Origin: RHKX01 sp041393495
Lineage (GTDB): Bacteria > Actinomycetota > Thermoleophilia > Solirubrobacterales > 70-9
DNA: 64,000 nucleotides
Reading direction: 5' to 3'
NCBI GenBank assembly: GCA_041393495.1
Contig: JAWKKA010000013.1
Location: forward strand, 1-64,000
Shown here: one piece after another, positions 8,641 to 17,112 of the stretch
Position numbering within the stretch: the first letter of the stretch is position 1
Layout: each line of letters begins with the position of its first letter
Position numbers and translations under genes: made by a program
The notes under the pieces: model-generated
The model's database searches: none
Told to the model about the DNA's origin: nothing
Seen by the model: only the letters and a program-made list of their open reading frames with translations

Positions 8641-9399
8641 TCACGCGATCCGCTCGGCCCCGCAATAGACGTTGAGCGAGCCGTGGCGGGCGAAGCCGCC
8701 GAGGGTCATGCCGCGGTCGACGGCGAGCTCGACGGCGAGCGAGGTCGGGGCGCCGACGCCGATCAGGACCGGGCAGCCCGCCAGCGCCGCCTTCTGGACG
8801 AGCTCGAAGGCGATCCGGCCGCTGACGCAGAGGATCAGGCCGGCGAGCGGGACGCGGCCGTCGAGCAGCGCCCGGCCGATCACCTTGTCCATCGCGTTGT
8901 GGCGGCCGACGTCCTCGCGAACGATCAGGGTCCGGCCGGTGGGGTCGAACAGGCCGGTCGCGTGCAGGCCGCCGGTGAGCTCGAAGGCGGGCTGGCGGAG
9001 GTGCTCGGGGAGCGCGGCCAACAGCTCGCGGGCGACGGACGGGCCGGGGGCTACCGGCGGCGCCCCGATCGCCACCGCGCCGATCGCGCCCTTGCCGCAG
9101 ACGCCGCAGGACGAGGACGTGTAGAAGCTCCGCTCGCCCGGGTCGCGGAGCAGCGGGCCCGCAACGTCGATCGCGTTCGCCGCCAGATCGGCGGGTGGGA
9201 TCGCCCGCCGGGGGCCGTCGATCAGCCCCTCGCCGTGCAGGAACCCGAGCGCGAGCTCCTCGTCGTTGCCCGGCGTCCGCATCGTCACCGCGACCGCGCG
9301 GCCGGCAACGCGGATCTCGAGCGGCTCCTCGACGGCGACCTCGTCGTCGCGACCGTCGCGGCTGATCCGCTTGTGCATGCGGGGGTCGATCCGACGCAC
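8641..9399 (-). CDS. fdhD: Formate dehydrogenase accessory sulfurtransferase
   Basis: FdhD passes sulfur from a cysteine desulfurase to the molybdenum cofactor of formate dehydrogenase. The catalytic SSCGVCGK motif is present, followed by the family blocks TGGLHATGLFD, VREDVGRHNAMDKVIG, CVSGRIAFELVQKAALAG and the C-terminal NVYCGAERI. I place the start at GTG 9399 (252 residues); ATG 9378 is equally possible, while the longer frame from 9477 would run into the divergent NTF2-like gene. No formate dehydrogenase gene is visible, but the adjacent cofactor genes fit. Confidence 0.93.
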   Translation of the reverse strand: MRRIDPRMHKRISRDGRDDEVAVEEPLEIRVAGRAVAVTMRTPGNDEELALGFLHGEGLIDGPRRAIPPADLAANAIDVAGPLLRDPGERSFYTSSSCGVCGKGAIGAVAIGAPPVAPGPSVARELLAALPEHLRQPAFELTGGLHATGLFDPTGRTLIVREDVGRHNAMDKVIGRALLDGRVPLAGLILCVSGRIAFELVQKAALAGCPVLIGVGAPTSLAVELAVDRGMTLGGFARHGSLNVYCGAERIA

Positions 9400-9463
9400 G
9401 CCGCCCAGCCTATGGGCATCGTCAGCGGCCGGCGTGCTCACCCTGTGGCATATTCCCCGTCCA

Positions 9464-9838
9464 ATGGGTGCCGACACCGCGAAGCGCAGGCAGGTCGTCG
9501 ACCGCTATTTCGAGGGCTTCCGCCGCGGCGATCACGACGCGGTCCTCGACTGCCTTGCCGACGACGTCGTCTGGGACATCGTCGGCGTCAAGCGACTCGT
9601 GGGCAAGGCCGATTTCGACGCCGAGATCGAGAACGAGCAGTTCGAGGGGCAGCCCGAGCTCGCCGTCGAGCGGCTCGTCGCCGACGGGGAGCACCTCGTC
9701 GCGCTCGGCGAGGGCCGGGGGCGGTTGCGCGACGGAGGGGGATTCTCGTTCGCCTTCTGCACCGCATTCGAGTTCGCGGGCGAGGCGATCGCACGGGTCC
9801 GCTCCTACATCGTTGCCCTCACCCCCCGGCCGGGGTAG
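9464..9838 (+). CDS. SnoaL/NTF2-like small protein
   Basis: A 124-residue protein of the NTF2-like alpha+beta fold, recognised from the pattern RRQVVDRYFEGFRRGDHDAVLDCLADDVVWDI at the N-terminus and the later strands FAFCTAFEFAGEAIARVRSYI. Members include small isomerases, cyclases and stress proteins, so activity cannot be assigned. The ATG at 9464 was chosen because the conserved helix starts a few residues later. It is divergent from fdhD and overlaps the end of mobA by 20 bp on the other strand. Confidence 0.72.
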   Translation: MGADTAKRRQVVDRYFEGFRRGDHDAVLDCLADDVVWDIVGVKRLVGKADFDAEIENEQFEGQPELAVERLVADGEHLVALGEGRGRLRDGGGFSFAFCTAFEFAGEAIARVRSYIVALTPRPG

Positions 9839-10436
9839 GTGGCCGCCCGTCGCGCCGATCGCCCGCGGCGAGCAGCTCCCGGGCGCGGGCGAGGCCGCCG
9901 GCGTCGTTGACGTTGGTGAGGAACCGGTCCGGATCGCCGTAGCGCCGCAGCTCCTCGCCGGCGATCACCTCGGCATCGAGCTCGACGACGAGCCGCCGCA
10001 TCGGCGCGGCACTCGCAAGCCAGGCGCGAAGGCGCGGCAGAAGCTCCGGCCCGTAGCGGGCGAGAAGCGGCTGTGGGCCCGGGTCGGCGGGGACCACCAG
10101 CGGGCTCTGACGCGCGGCGAGCGCGGCGAGCAGCGGCGCCGGAACGAGCGGCAGATCGCAGGCGACGACGACGAGCGGCTCGCCGTAGCGCTCGAGTGCG
10201 GCGACGATCCCGGCCAGCGGGTGGACCGGCTCGGGCGCCTCGATCACGACCTCGCAGTCGAGGGCCGGCAGATCCGTATCCGCCTTCGCGACGACGATCG
10301 GCTCGAGCCCGGCCTTGCGGACCGCCGCGATCGGGTAGGCGATCAGCGGCCGGCCGGCGAGGTCGGCCGCGGCCTTCGGCCCGTCCATCCGGCTGCCCCG
10401 GCCCCCGGCCATGATCGCCGCTCGCTTCGCCTTCAT
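9819..10436 (-). CDS. mobA: Molybdenum cofactor guanylyltransferase
   Basis: MobA attaches GMP to molybdopterin to give the guanine dinucleotide cofactor. The 205-residue product shows the nucleotidyltransferase loop IMAGGRGSRMDGPKA at residues 8-22, the PLIAYPIAAVRKAGLEPIVVA segment, VVVACDLPLVPAPLL with the metal-binding aspartate, and QPLLARYGPELLPRL. Fused to the end of the catalytic region is the usual FLTNVNDAGGLARAREL motif. It is divergent from moeA with a 37-bp gap, so the two probably share a promoter region. Confidence 0.88.
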   Translation of the reverse strand: MKAKRAAIMAGGRGSRMDGPKAAADLAGRPLIAYPIAAVRKAGLEPIVVAKADTDLPALDCEVVIEAPEPVHPLAGIVAALERYGEPLVVVACDLPLVPAPLLAALAARQSPLVVPADPGPQPLLARYGPELLPRLRAWLASAAPMRRLVVELDAEVIAGEELRRYGDPDRFLTNVNDAGGLARARELLAAGDRRDGRPPTPAGG

Positions 10437-10473
10437 CGCTGCCAGTCTCGCAGCGATCGGCGATGATCCAGCG

Positions 10474-11685
10474 GTGGCGCTGACCGACATCGACACCGCT
10501 CGGGCACTGGTCCTCGACCGGGTCCGGCCGACGGGCCGCGAGATCGTCGCGCTGCGCGCCGCCGAGGGCCGCGTCCTCGCCCGCGAGGCGAGCTCGCGCG
10601 TGGACGTTCCCGGCTTCGACAACTCGGCGATGGACGGCTTCGCCGTTCGCTCCGCGGACGTCGCCGGGGCGGGCCCGCTGGCGCCACGGGAGCTCAGGGT
10701 CATCGACGAGTCGCGCGCCGGCCGGCCCGCGACCGCCGAGCTCGGGCCGGGCGATGCGATCGCGATCTCGACCGGGGCGATGCTCCCCGCCGGCGCCGAC
10801 ACGGTGGTCCGCGTCGAGGACACCGAGGCGGGCGGCGCGAAGGTCGCGGTCCTCGCCGCTGCCGATCCGGGCGCCAACGTCCGGCGCGCCGCCGAGGACG
10901 TCCGCGCCGGCGACCTGCTGGTCGGCCCGGGGCAGCGGATCGGCGCGGCCGAGCTCGGCGCCCTCGCCGCCGGCGGGATCGCCGCCGCCGAGTGCGCCCG
11001 GCGGCCCCGGGTCGCGATCCTTCTGACCGGCGACGAGCTGGTCGAGCCCGATCGCGACCTCGGCCCCGGCCAGATCCACGACTCGAACGCCTACGCGGTG
11101 CCGCCGCTCGCGACCGCGACCGGGGCCGAGATCGGCTTCGTCGAGGTGATCGGCGACGACCGCGGCACGACCACCAGGGCGGTCGAGCGCGGCCTCGACG
11201 GCGACGCGCTCGTCGTCTGCGGCGGCGTCTCGGTCGGCGAGCACGACCACGTCCGCCCGGCGCTCGAGGGGCTCGGCGTCGAGCAGGTCTTCTGGGGCGT
11301 CGCCCTGCGTCCCGGCAAGCCGACCTACTTCGGGGTCGCGCCGGGCGGGACGCTCGTCTTCGGGCTGCCGGGCAACCCGGTCTCGGCGATGGTCACCTTC
11401 CTGCTGTTCGCGCGGCCGGCGCTGCTGGCGATGCAGGGCGCCAATCCGGCCGGCCGCTCGGTCGCCGCCCGCCTCCGATCGCCCTACACGAAGGTCCGCG
11501 GCCGGGCCGAGGCGATCCGCGTCCGCCTCGAGGCCGGCGCCGGCGGCTGGGAGATCGCTCCGACCGGACCGCAGGGCTCGCACGTGCTGACCTCGATGCT
11601 CGGCGCCGACGGCCTCGCCTTCGCGCCGGCGGAGCTGGTCGAGCTGCCGGCCGGCACCGAGCTGCGCACGGAGCTTCTCAGGTGA
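10474..11685 (+). CDS. moeA: Molybdopterin molybdotransferase
   Basis: MoeA inserts molybdate into adenylated molybdopterin. The 403-residue product has the MoeA N-terminal region (DVPGFDNSAMDGFAVRSADV), AISTGAMLPAGADTVVRVED, the MoCF-binding domain (ILLTGDELVEP, GQIHDSNAY, GGVSVGEHDHV, FGLPGNPVSAMVTF) and a C-terminal beta domain. The GTG at 10474 (VALTDIDTARAL) is preferred over an upstream ATG that would lie inside the mobA promoter gap. The stop lies 20 bp before the likely start of the moaD-moaE fusion; a GTG overlapping the stop (11682) is an alternative start for that gene. Confidence 0.93.
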   Translation: MALTDIDTARALVLDRVRPTGREIVALRAAEGRVLAREASSRVDVPGFDNSAMDGFAVRSADVAGAGPLAPRELRVIDESRAGRPATAELGPGDAIAISTGAMLPAGADTVVRVEDTEAGGAKVAVLAAADPGANVRRAAEDVRAGDLLVGPGQRIGAAELGALAAGGIAAAECARRPRVAILLTGDELVEPDRDLGPGQIHDSNAYAVPPLATATGAEIGFVEVIGDDRGTTTRAVERGLDGDALVVCGGVSVGEHDHVRPALEGLGVEQVFWGVALRPGKPTYFGVAPGGTLVFGLPGNPVSAMVTFLLFARPALLAMQGANPAGRSVAARLRSPYTKVRGRAEAIRVRLEAGAGGWEIAPTGPQGSHVLTSMLGADGLAFAPAELVELPAGTELRTELLR

Positions 11686-11705
11686 ACGGCGCTAGCCTCG
11701 CCGGT

Positions 11706-12371
11706 ATGGAGGCGATGACGGTCAGCGTGCGCCTGTTCGCGATCCTCCGCGAGCGTGCCGGGCGCGAGCGGGTCGAGCTCGAGCTGGCCGACGGCGCCAC
11801 GGTCGACGACGCGGTCGCCGCCCTCGGACAGCTGGCGGGGCTCGGCGGCCTGCTCGCGGTGCTCCCGGTGGCGATGGCCGTCAACCGCGAGTACGCCTCC
11901 GGCGCGACCGAGCTCCACGCCGGCGACGAGCTGGCGCTGATCCCGCCGGTCAGCGGCGGGGCGGCCGACGTGTACGCGCGGATCAGCGCCGAGCCGCTCT
12001 CGCTCGAGCGGGTCGCGGCGCTCGTCGTGCGTCCCGGCGCCGGCGCGGTCGTCACGTTCGAGGGCGTCACCCGCGCCGTCGAGCGGCTCGAGTACGAGGC
12101 CTATGCGGAGATGGCCGAGGAGCGGATCGGCACGATCCTCGCCGACTGCTGCGAGCGGCACCGGCTCGAGGCGGCGGCCGCCGAGCACCGGACCGGCACG
12201 GTGCCGCTGAGCGAGCCGAGCGTGATCGTCGCGGTCGCCGCCGCCCACCGGGAGGAAGCGTTCGCCGGCGCGCGCGAGGCGATCGACAGGATCAAGGCCG
12301 AGGCGCCGATCTGGAAGCGCGAGGTCTCCGAAGGCGAGTCGAGATGGGTCGAGGGCACGACTCCGGCCTGA
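11706..12371 (+). CDS. Molybdopterin synthase, MoaD-MoaE fusion (MoaX-like)
   Basis: One 221-residue chain holds both subunits of molybdopterin synthase. Residues 1-85 are MoaD (VRLFAILRERAG, then ALIPPVSGG at its end) and residues 86-221 are MoaE (DVYARISAEPLSLERV, TFEGVTR, HRTGTVPLSEPSVIVAVAAAHRE, and the catalytic-lysine segment DRIKAEAPIWKRE). In free MoaD the terminal Gly-Gly becomes a thiocarboxylate; here it is Gly84-Gly85 followed by Ala, so cleavage is presumably needed. The mycobacterial fusion MoaX is known to be cleaved. The ATG at 11715 is also possible. It overlaps moaC by 28 bp. Confidence 0.92.
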   Translation: MEAMTVSVRLFAILRERAGRERVELELADGATVDDAVAALGQLAGLGGLLAVLPVAMAVNREYASGATELHAGDELALIPPVSGGAADVYARISAEPLSLERVAALVVRPGAGAVVTFEGVTRAVERLEYEAYAEMAEERIGTILADCCERHRLEAAAAEHRTGTVPLSEPSVIVAVAAAHREEAFAGAREAIDRIKAEAPIWKREVSEGESRWVEGTTPA

Positions 12372-12838
12372 CCCACATCGGCCCCGACGGCTCCGCGCGG
12401 ATGGTCGACGTCGGCGCCAAGGAGGAGACCGAGCGGCGCGCGGTCGCCGAGGCGCGGGTGCGGATGGCGCCGGCGACGGCGCGTGCCGTGAAGGCCGGCG
12501 ACGGGCCGAAGGGCGATGTCCTCGGGGCGGCGCGGCTCGCCGGGATCGGCGCCGCAAAGCAGGCGGGGACGCTGGTCCCGCTCGCACACCCGCTGGCGCT
12601 CAGCTTCGCCGACGTCCACGCCGAGGTCGACGCCGAGGCCGGTCTCGTGCTGCTCACCGCCGAGGCCCGCTGCGTCGGCCGGACCGGCGTCGAGATCGAG
12701 GCGATGGCGGCGGCGTCGATCGCCGCGCTGACCGTCTACGACATGGTCAAGGCGCTCGAGCGCGGCGTCGAGATCGAGCGCGTCCGCCTGCTCCACAAGA
12801 GCGGCGGCCGAAGCGGCAACTGGAGCGCCGATGGCTGA
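12344..12838 (+). CDS. moaC: Cyclic pyranopterin monophosphate synthase
   Basis: MoaC converts the MoaA product into cyclic pyranopterin monophosphate, the first stable intermediate of molybdenum cofactor synthesis. The 164-residue product shows LTHIGPDGSARMVDVGAKEET, the catalytic-site block GPKGDVLGAARLAGIGAAKQ, VGRTGVEIEAMAAASIAALTVYDM and the C-terminal LLHKSGGRSG. The canonical CHPL is AHPL here. It overlaps the moaD-moaE fusion by 28 bp and mogA by 8 bp. MoaA, its partner, is not in this window. Confidence 0.95.
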   Translation: MGRGHDSGLTHIGPDGSARMVDVGAKEETERRAVAEARVRMAPATARAVKAGDGPKGDVLGAARLAGIGAAKQAGTLVPLAHPLALSFADVHAEVDAEAGLVLLTAEARCVGRTGVEIEAMAAASIAALTVYDMVKALERGVEIERVRLLHKSGGRSGNWSADG

Positions 12839-13325
12839 CGCTCCCCGCGCCGCGGTCCTGACGATCAGCTCCTCGCGCGCGCGGGGCGGCGAGGCCGAGG
12901 ACACCAGCGGCGCGGAGCTGGCCGCGTTCGCTGCCGGGATCGGGGCCGAGGTCGTCGCCCGGGACCTGATCGCCGACGACCGTGACCTGATCGCCGAGCA
13001 CCTCCGCTACCTCTGCGACGAGGTCGGCTGCGAGCTCCTGCTGACGACCGGCGGCACCGGATTCGCGCCCGACGACGTGACCCCGGAGGCGACCGCGGCG
13101 GTGGCGGACCGGCTCGCGCCGGGGATCGCCGAGGCGATGCGGCTCGCCTCCCGCGAGCACACGGCGCACTGGATGCTCTCCCGCAACGTCGCCGCGATCC
13201 GCGGCCACACCCTGATCGTCAACTTCCCCGGCAGCCCGAAGGCGATCGCCGAGGCGGGGGGAGCGATCGCGCCGGCGCTCCCGCACGCGCTCAGCCTGCT
13301 CCGCGGCGAGCCCGGCGAGCACTGA
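12831..13325 (+). CDS. mogA: Molybdopterin adenylyltransferase
   Basis: MogA/MoaB-type enzyme that activates molybdopterin by adenylation before MoeA inserts molybdenum. The 164-residue MoCF-binding fold shows AAVLTISSSRARGG near the start, the substrate loop LLLTTGGTGFAPDDVTPEAT and the NFPGSPKAI motif. Whether it should be called mogA or moaB cannot be decided from sequence alone; both names are used for this family in actinobacteria. It is the last gene of the moeA-moaDE-moaC-mogA run. Confidence 0.9.
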   Translation: MADAPRAAVLTISSSRARGGEAEDTSGAELAAFAAGIGAEVVARDLIADDRDLIAEHLRYLCDEVGCELLLTTGGTGFAPDDVTPEATAAVADRLAPGIAEAMRLASREHTAHWMLSRNVAAIRGHTLIVNFPGSPKAIAEAGGAIAPALPHALSLLRGEPGEH

Positions 13326-13331
13326 GCCGGG

Positions 13332-13401
13332 GCCCGCTCCCCGCAAGGGACGCTGGATCCCGTGGGAGGACGGAGCTGCCGTCCCGATCGGGAGAGCGGG
13401 C
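13332..13401. terminator. Possible terminator structure between mogA and the phosphoesterase gene
   Basis: The convergent spacer holds a 6-bp hairpin (GGACGG, 5-nt loop, CCGTCC at 13368-13384) nested within a longer-range pair GCCCGCTC/GAGCGGGC (13332-13339 with 13394-13401). There is no T run, so function as a terminator is only suggested by position. Confidence 0.4.
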
Positions 13402-14532
13402 TCAGCGGCGCCCGGCGCGGCCGGCGAGAACCTCACGGTCGACGTCGGCGAGGACCTCGACGAGCTCCGGCGGCCCCGACTCGCCGACGACGACCATCGA
13501 GCCGGGCCAGAACGGGCTCTCGGGCACGGCTCGCCCGAGCAGGGCAGGGGCGTAGAGCCAGTTGCCGGTGTTGTGGAGCGTGACGCCGTTGCGTCGCCAG
13601 GCCGGCGCGGTCCCATTGGCGGCGTCGCCGGGCAGCGAGCCGCGCCGGTGGATGTGGCCGAAGATGACGTGCTCGGCCTCGACGCCGAGGCGCTCGACGA
13701 CGACGTGCATCGCCGCGACGCCGGCGCGGCCGATCTCGGCGATCGAGAAGTCGGTGTTGAAGCTGCCCAGGCCCGCCTTCTCGAGCCCGCGCAGCGTCGC
13801 CGGGATGACCGCCGAGCCGAGCACCCTGCCGCGGATCGTCCGCGCTCTGCCGGAGGCGCCGCCGATCGCCTCCCAGATCCGCAGCGCCCGCGAGCGACCC
13901 TCCTCGTCGCTACCGACGCCGCGGCCGCCCTGGGCGAGGCTGAAGATCAGGTCGTAGACGGGCGCGTGGACCTCCTCGTAGTCGTGTGGGGTCTCGCGGC
14001 GCCCGGTCGGCGTCCCGGCGAGGCGGTCGACCGCGGCGACCGACAGCCGCTCGATCGTCGGCAGCGTCACGTGGCTGTCGAGGTAGTGACCGTGGGTCGC
14101 GTAGACGTCGTCGCGGACCCAGACCCCCGGGTAGCGGACCTCGAGCCGCGCGTCGCCGAGCCAGCCGGCGAGAGAGCGGATCGCCGGGTGGGGCTCGGAG
14201 ACGAGCTCGTCGAGCGCTGCCGGGCGCTCCGCTCCGCGGGCGCGCTCGAGCCAGGGGCCGAGCAGACGGTGGTCGTGGTTGCCGGGGACGAGGACGACCT
14301 CGCGCCCCGCCATCGCCCTGCCGAGCTCCGTGAAGAACGCCTCCGTTTCGGCGAGTGAATCGCGCAGCGGGCCGTCGCGGAGCTCGATCGAGTCACCGAG
14401 CAGGACGAGCCGCTCCGCACCGGCCTGCTCGATCGCCTCGAGCAGGCGCCTGCGCAGCGCCGGGCGGCGCAGGACGTCGGCGCCCGACGTGGCGCCGAGA
14501 TGAAGGTCGGAGATCAGGGCGGTAACCGGCAC
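13402..14532 (-). CDS. Calcineurin-like metallophosphoesterase
   Basis: A 376-residue phosphoesterase with the full di-metal motif set: ALISDLHLG (DxH), LLGDSIELR (GDxxE), LVPGNHDHR (GNHD), YATHGHYLD and VIFGHIHRRG (GHxH). Such enzymes cleave phosphomono- or diesters; the substrate is unknown. The start at GTG 14532 follows a GAGG-like ribosome site; ATG 14589 would add 19 residues without conserved character. The long insert between GHG and GHIH is helical and holds a hydrophilic region (RRETPHDYEEVHAPVYDLIFSL, trimmed here to its flavour: acidic and aromatic). It has no signal peptide. Confidence 0.85.
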   Translation of the reverse strand: MPVTALISDLHLGATSGADVLRRPALRRRLLEAIEQAGAERLVLLGDSIELRDGPLRDSLAETEAFFTELGRAMAGREVVLVPGNHDHRLLGPWLERARGAERPAALDELVSEPHPAIRSLAGWLGDARLEVRYPGVWVRDDVYATHGHYLDSHVTLPTIERLSVAAVDRLAGTPTGRRETPHDYEEVHAPVYDLIFSLAQGGRGVGSDEEGRSRALRIWEAIGGASGRARTIRGRVLGSAVIPATLRGLEKAGLGSFNTDFSIAEIGRAGVAAMHVVVERLGVEAEHVIFGHIHRRGSLPGDAANGTAPAWRRNGVTLHNTGNWLYAPALLGRAVPESPFWPGSMVVVGESGPPELVEVLADVDREVLAGRAGRR

Positions 14533-14721
14533 AACGGAATCCTCGCAACTCCGATCGTCGGGCCGGCGCCGGCGGATCGTCGCCGACAATCTCGCACCCG
14601 CGGATAGACTCGCCGGCGGGACATGGAGAGCGCCGGATCATCGGATGGCACCGCCCCGTGCTGCGGACGGCGACGGAACCGCCGCGACGGACGGCGACGG
14701 TGATCGCGGCGGGCTGAGGCA

Positions 14722-15741
14722 GTGGCGGCGCAGAAGCTGACCGTCGCCGTGACCGGCCCGACCGGCGACATCGGGCTCGCCGCGCTGCGGGCCTTCGACG
14801 AGTCGCCCGCGGTCGGCAGGGTGATCGGAATGGCCCGTCGGCCCTTCGATCCGTCCGCCCACGGGCTCACCGACAAGGTCGCCTACCAGCGCGGCGACGT
14901 CCTCGACCGGACCTCGGTCGAGGCGCTCGTCGACGGCGCCGACGTCGTCGTCCACCTCGCGTTCATCGTCATCGGGACTCCGGCCGAGGCCCGGCGGATC
15001 AACACCGAGGGCAGCCGGAACGTCTTCGAGGCGACCGTCGAGGCTGACGTCAAGCGGCTCGTCTACACGTCGTCGGTCGCCGCCTACGGCTTCCACGCCG
15101 ACAACCCGCAGCCGCTGACCGAGGACGTGCCGCCGCGCGCCTCCGAGGACTTCTACTACTCGGCCCACAAGGCGGAGCTCGAACACGTCCTCGACGACTG
15201 CGTCGCCGGCTCCGACACCGAGGCGTACGTGTTCAGGCCGTGCATCGTCGCCGGGGCGGGAGCGACGACGCTGATCGAGACGACCGTCCGGCTGTTGCCG
15301 GTCTATGGACAGCTGCGGCTCGCTCGGCGGGCGTTCGAGACGATCCCGTTTCTCGCCCCGGCCCTGCCCGACCCGGGCATCGAGTTCCAGCTCGTCCACA
15401 CGCTCGACGTCGCGAAGGCGTTGCGGGCGGCGGTCGAGGGCGCCGGGCCGCCGGGTCGCTACAACCTCGCCGGCCCCGGCTCGATGAGCGTCGCCCGGAT
15501 GGCGCGTGCCTGCGGCTGGTGGTCGGTGCCCGTCCCCGGCGCGGCCGTTGCGGCGCTGACCGAGCTCGCCAACCGCGTCCCGGGCCTGCCGCCGGAGGTC
15601 GAGTGGCTGAACGCGTTCCGCGAGCCGACCCTGATGGACACCACGAAGGCCCGACGCGAGCTCGGCTGGAAGCCGGAGTGGGACGCTGACGCGACCCTGC
15701 GCGAGACCGTCGCCGGCGCCCGCGAATCGGGCGTGCTCTGA
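14722..15741 (+). CDS. NAD-dependent epimerase/dehydratase (extended SDR)
   Basis: A 339-residue extended short-chain dehydrogenase. The nucleotide-binding loop is TGPTGDIG at residues 11-18, the conserved HLAF segment follows at about residue 80, the catalytic Ser is in VYTSSVAAYG, and the YxxxK pair is in DFYYSAHKAE. The C-terminal half keeps the FRPCIVAGAG and FQLVHTLDVAKAL substrate-domain motifs. The substrate may be a nucleotide sugar or a sterol-like compound; I cannot tell. The start is GTG. It is convergent with the first TetR gene at a 7-bp spacing. Confidence 0.82.
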   Translation: MAAQKLTVAVTGPTGDIGLAALRAFDESPAVGRVIGMARRPFDPSAHGLTDKVAYQRGDVLDRTSVEALVDGADVVVHLAFIVIGTPAEARRINTEGSRNVFEATVEADVKRLVYTSSVAAYGFHADNPQPLTEDVPPRASEDFYYSAHKAELEHVLDDCVAGSDTEAYVFRPCIVAGAGATTLIETTVRLLPVYGQLRLARRAFETIPFLAPALPDPGIEFQLVHTLDVAKALRAAVEGAGPPGRYNLAGPGSMSVARMARACGWWSVPVPGAAVAALTELANRVPGLPPEVEWLNAFREPTLMDTTKARRELGWKPEWDADATLRETVAGARESGVL

Positions 15742-15748
15742 CGCGTCC

Positions 15749-16318
15749 TCAGCGCGGCGGCAGGAGCACCGAGACCAGCGTGTCGGCCGTGAGGCGGTAG
15801 GCGTCGGGACGGGTCAGGGCGCCCCTGGCGACCTCGTCGATAGCGGTCAGGACGACCGTCTGGACGACGGTGCGCAGCCACTCCTGCGGCATGTCGGTGC
15901 GCAGCTCGCCGCGTTCGCGACCGGCTTCGAGGAAGGTCCGCGTCGGGCTGTCGTCGGCCTTCTTCGCCGTCTCGAACGCGTCGCTGACCCCGTCCCTGGT
16001 GGCGATCAGCGGTCCCCAGTCGAGCCCGATGTCGAGCAGCGATGCGCTCAGGTTGCGGATCGACGTCTTCGGCTCGCCGGCGACGATCGCCGCCGCCGCC
16101 GCTCGCCGCCGCGCCCGCGCCATGACCTCCGCGGTGACCGCCTCGAGCAGGTCCTCGCGGGTTTGAAAGTGCCTGTAGAAGGTGGTCCTGCCGACGCCCG
16201 ATTCGTCGACGAGGTTCTGAATGCTCGCATCGGGATCGTGTCCGAGGATGCGGATCGCGGCGTCGATGATGAGCCGGTGGTTGCGCTCGGCGTCGGCTCT
16301 GACGGCGTCTTCGGCCAT
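15749..16318 (-). CDS. TetR/AcrR family regulator 1
   Basis: A 189-residue repressor-type protein. The helix-turn-helix is at residues 15-60 (DASIQNLVDESGVGRTTFYRHF), followed by a divergent ligand-binding domain with GLDWGPLIATRDGVSDAF and a C-terminal dimer region (EWLRTVVQTVVLTAIDEVA). Its start shares one base with the stop of TetR 2, so the two are translationally coupled. It faces the epimerase gene. The ligand and target operator are unknown. Confidence 0.87.
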   Translation of the reverse strand: MAEDAVRADAERNHRLIIDAAIRILGHDPDASIQNLVDESGVGRTTFYRHFQTREDLLEAVTAEVMARARRRAAAAAIVAGEPKTSIRNLSASLLDIGLDWGPLIATRDGVSDAFETAKKADDSPTRTFLEAGRERGELRTDMPQEWLRTVVQTVVLTAIDEVARGALTRPDAYRLTADTLVSVLLPPR

Positions 16319-16887
16319 CAGCGGGCCACCGTCATCGCGACGAGCGTGTCGCCCAGCACGCCGGCGGCCTCGGCGCGCTCGAAGCGGCCGGCGAGGAGCT
16401 CGCCGATCATCGCGATCGTCACCCCTGCCTGGACCGCGGTGATCCAGCGCAGCGGCTGGTCGGATCGCAGCTCGCCCCGTTCGCGGGCGGCCACCAGGTA
16501 GTCGAGATACGGCGTCGTGGCCGTGCCGGTCAACCGCCGCAGCGCCGGGACCGCATCCTGCCGCAGCCCGTACAGGAACGGGTAGCGCAAGCCGACCTCG
16601 ATGCACGCTCCCGCGATTGCCCGCAGGGTCTCCTCGACGCTCTCCTCCCGCGCGACGATCCCGGCCGATCGCTCATCGACCTCGTCGGCGACGTGGGCGA
16701 CGAGCGCGCGGAGGAGCTCGTCGCGACCCGCGAAATGACGGTAGACCGTCGTCCGGCCGAGGCCCGCCCGCGCGGCGATCTCGGCCATCGTCGCGTTGGG
16801 TCTGCTCCGCAGCACCTGGGCCGCGGCGTCAATCACCGCCTGCCGGTTCGCGAGGGCGTCGCGACGGAGACTCGCCTCAGCGGCCAT
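16318..16887 (-). CDS. TetR/AcrR family regulator 2
   Basis: A 189-residue TetR paralogue with the helix-turn-helix ATMAEIAARAGLGRTTVYRHF near residues 27-47 and the C-terminal pattern ERGELRSDQPLRWITAVQAGVTIAMIGELLAGR. The start ATG at 16887 was chosen over a long upstream extension because the helix-turn-helix normally begins about 15 residues in. First gene of the two-gene unit with TetR 1; the promoter should lie in the 150 bp before tRNA-Glu. Confidence 0.87.
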   Translation of the reverse strand: MAAEASLRRDALANRQAVIDAAAQVLRSRPNATMAEIAARAGLGRTTVYRHFAGRDELLRALVAHVADEVDERSAGIVAREESVEETLRAIAGACIEVGLRYPFLYGLRQDAVPALRRLTGTATTPYLDYLVAARERGELRSDQPLRWITAVQAGVTIAMIGELLAGRFERAEAAGVLGDTLVAMTVAR

Positions 16888-16999
16888 CCTGCTCGGCCCA
16901 AGGATACGTCGATCGGCGGGCCGGAGCAACCGGGATGCTATGTTCCGTTTTTGGGCGTTCGGTGTCGTTCCCCCGCGGCATCGGGCGCCCCTTTTCGCC

Positions 17000-17028
17000 T
17001 TCACGGGCCACTCGGCCACTGCTAGACT
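17000..17028 (+). promoter_or_regulatory. Candidate promoter of tRNA-Glu
   Basis: A -35 like TTCACG (17000-17005), a 17-bp spacer and a -10 like TAGACT (17023-17028), each 4 of 6 to the vegetative consensus. The -10 ends 11 bp before the tRNA, about the expected distance for a start point just upstream of it. Confidence 0.45.
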
Positions 17029-17039
17029 GCCCGCTTCGC

Positions 17040-17112
17040 GCCGCTATCGTCTAGGGGACTAGGACGCCGGATTCTCAGTCCGGAAACCGGGGTTCGAATC
17101 CCCGTAGCGGTG
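17040..17112 (+). tRNA. tRNA-Glu (anticodon CTC)
   Basis: The 73-nt cloverleaf starts GCCGCTA and its 3' partner TAGCGGT pairs over 7 positions (one G:U). The D arm reads CGTCTAGGGGACTAGGAC. The anticodon arm is CCGGA-TTCTCAG-TCCGG with anticodon CTC at 17074-17076, and the T arm holds GGTTCGAATCC. The discriminator is G and the CCA end is not fully encoded (CCT follows). It decodes GAG, the common Glu codon here. Confidence 0.97.
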
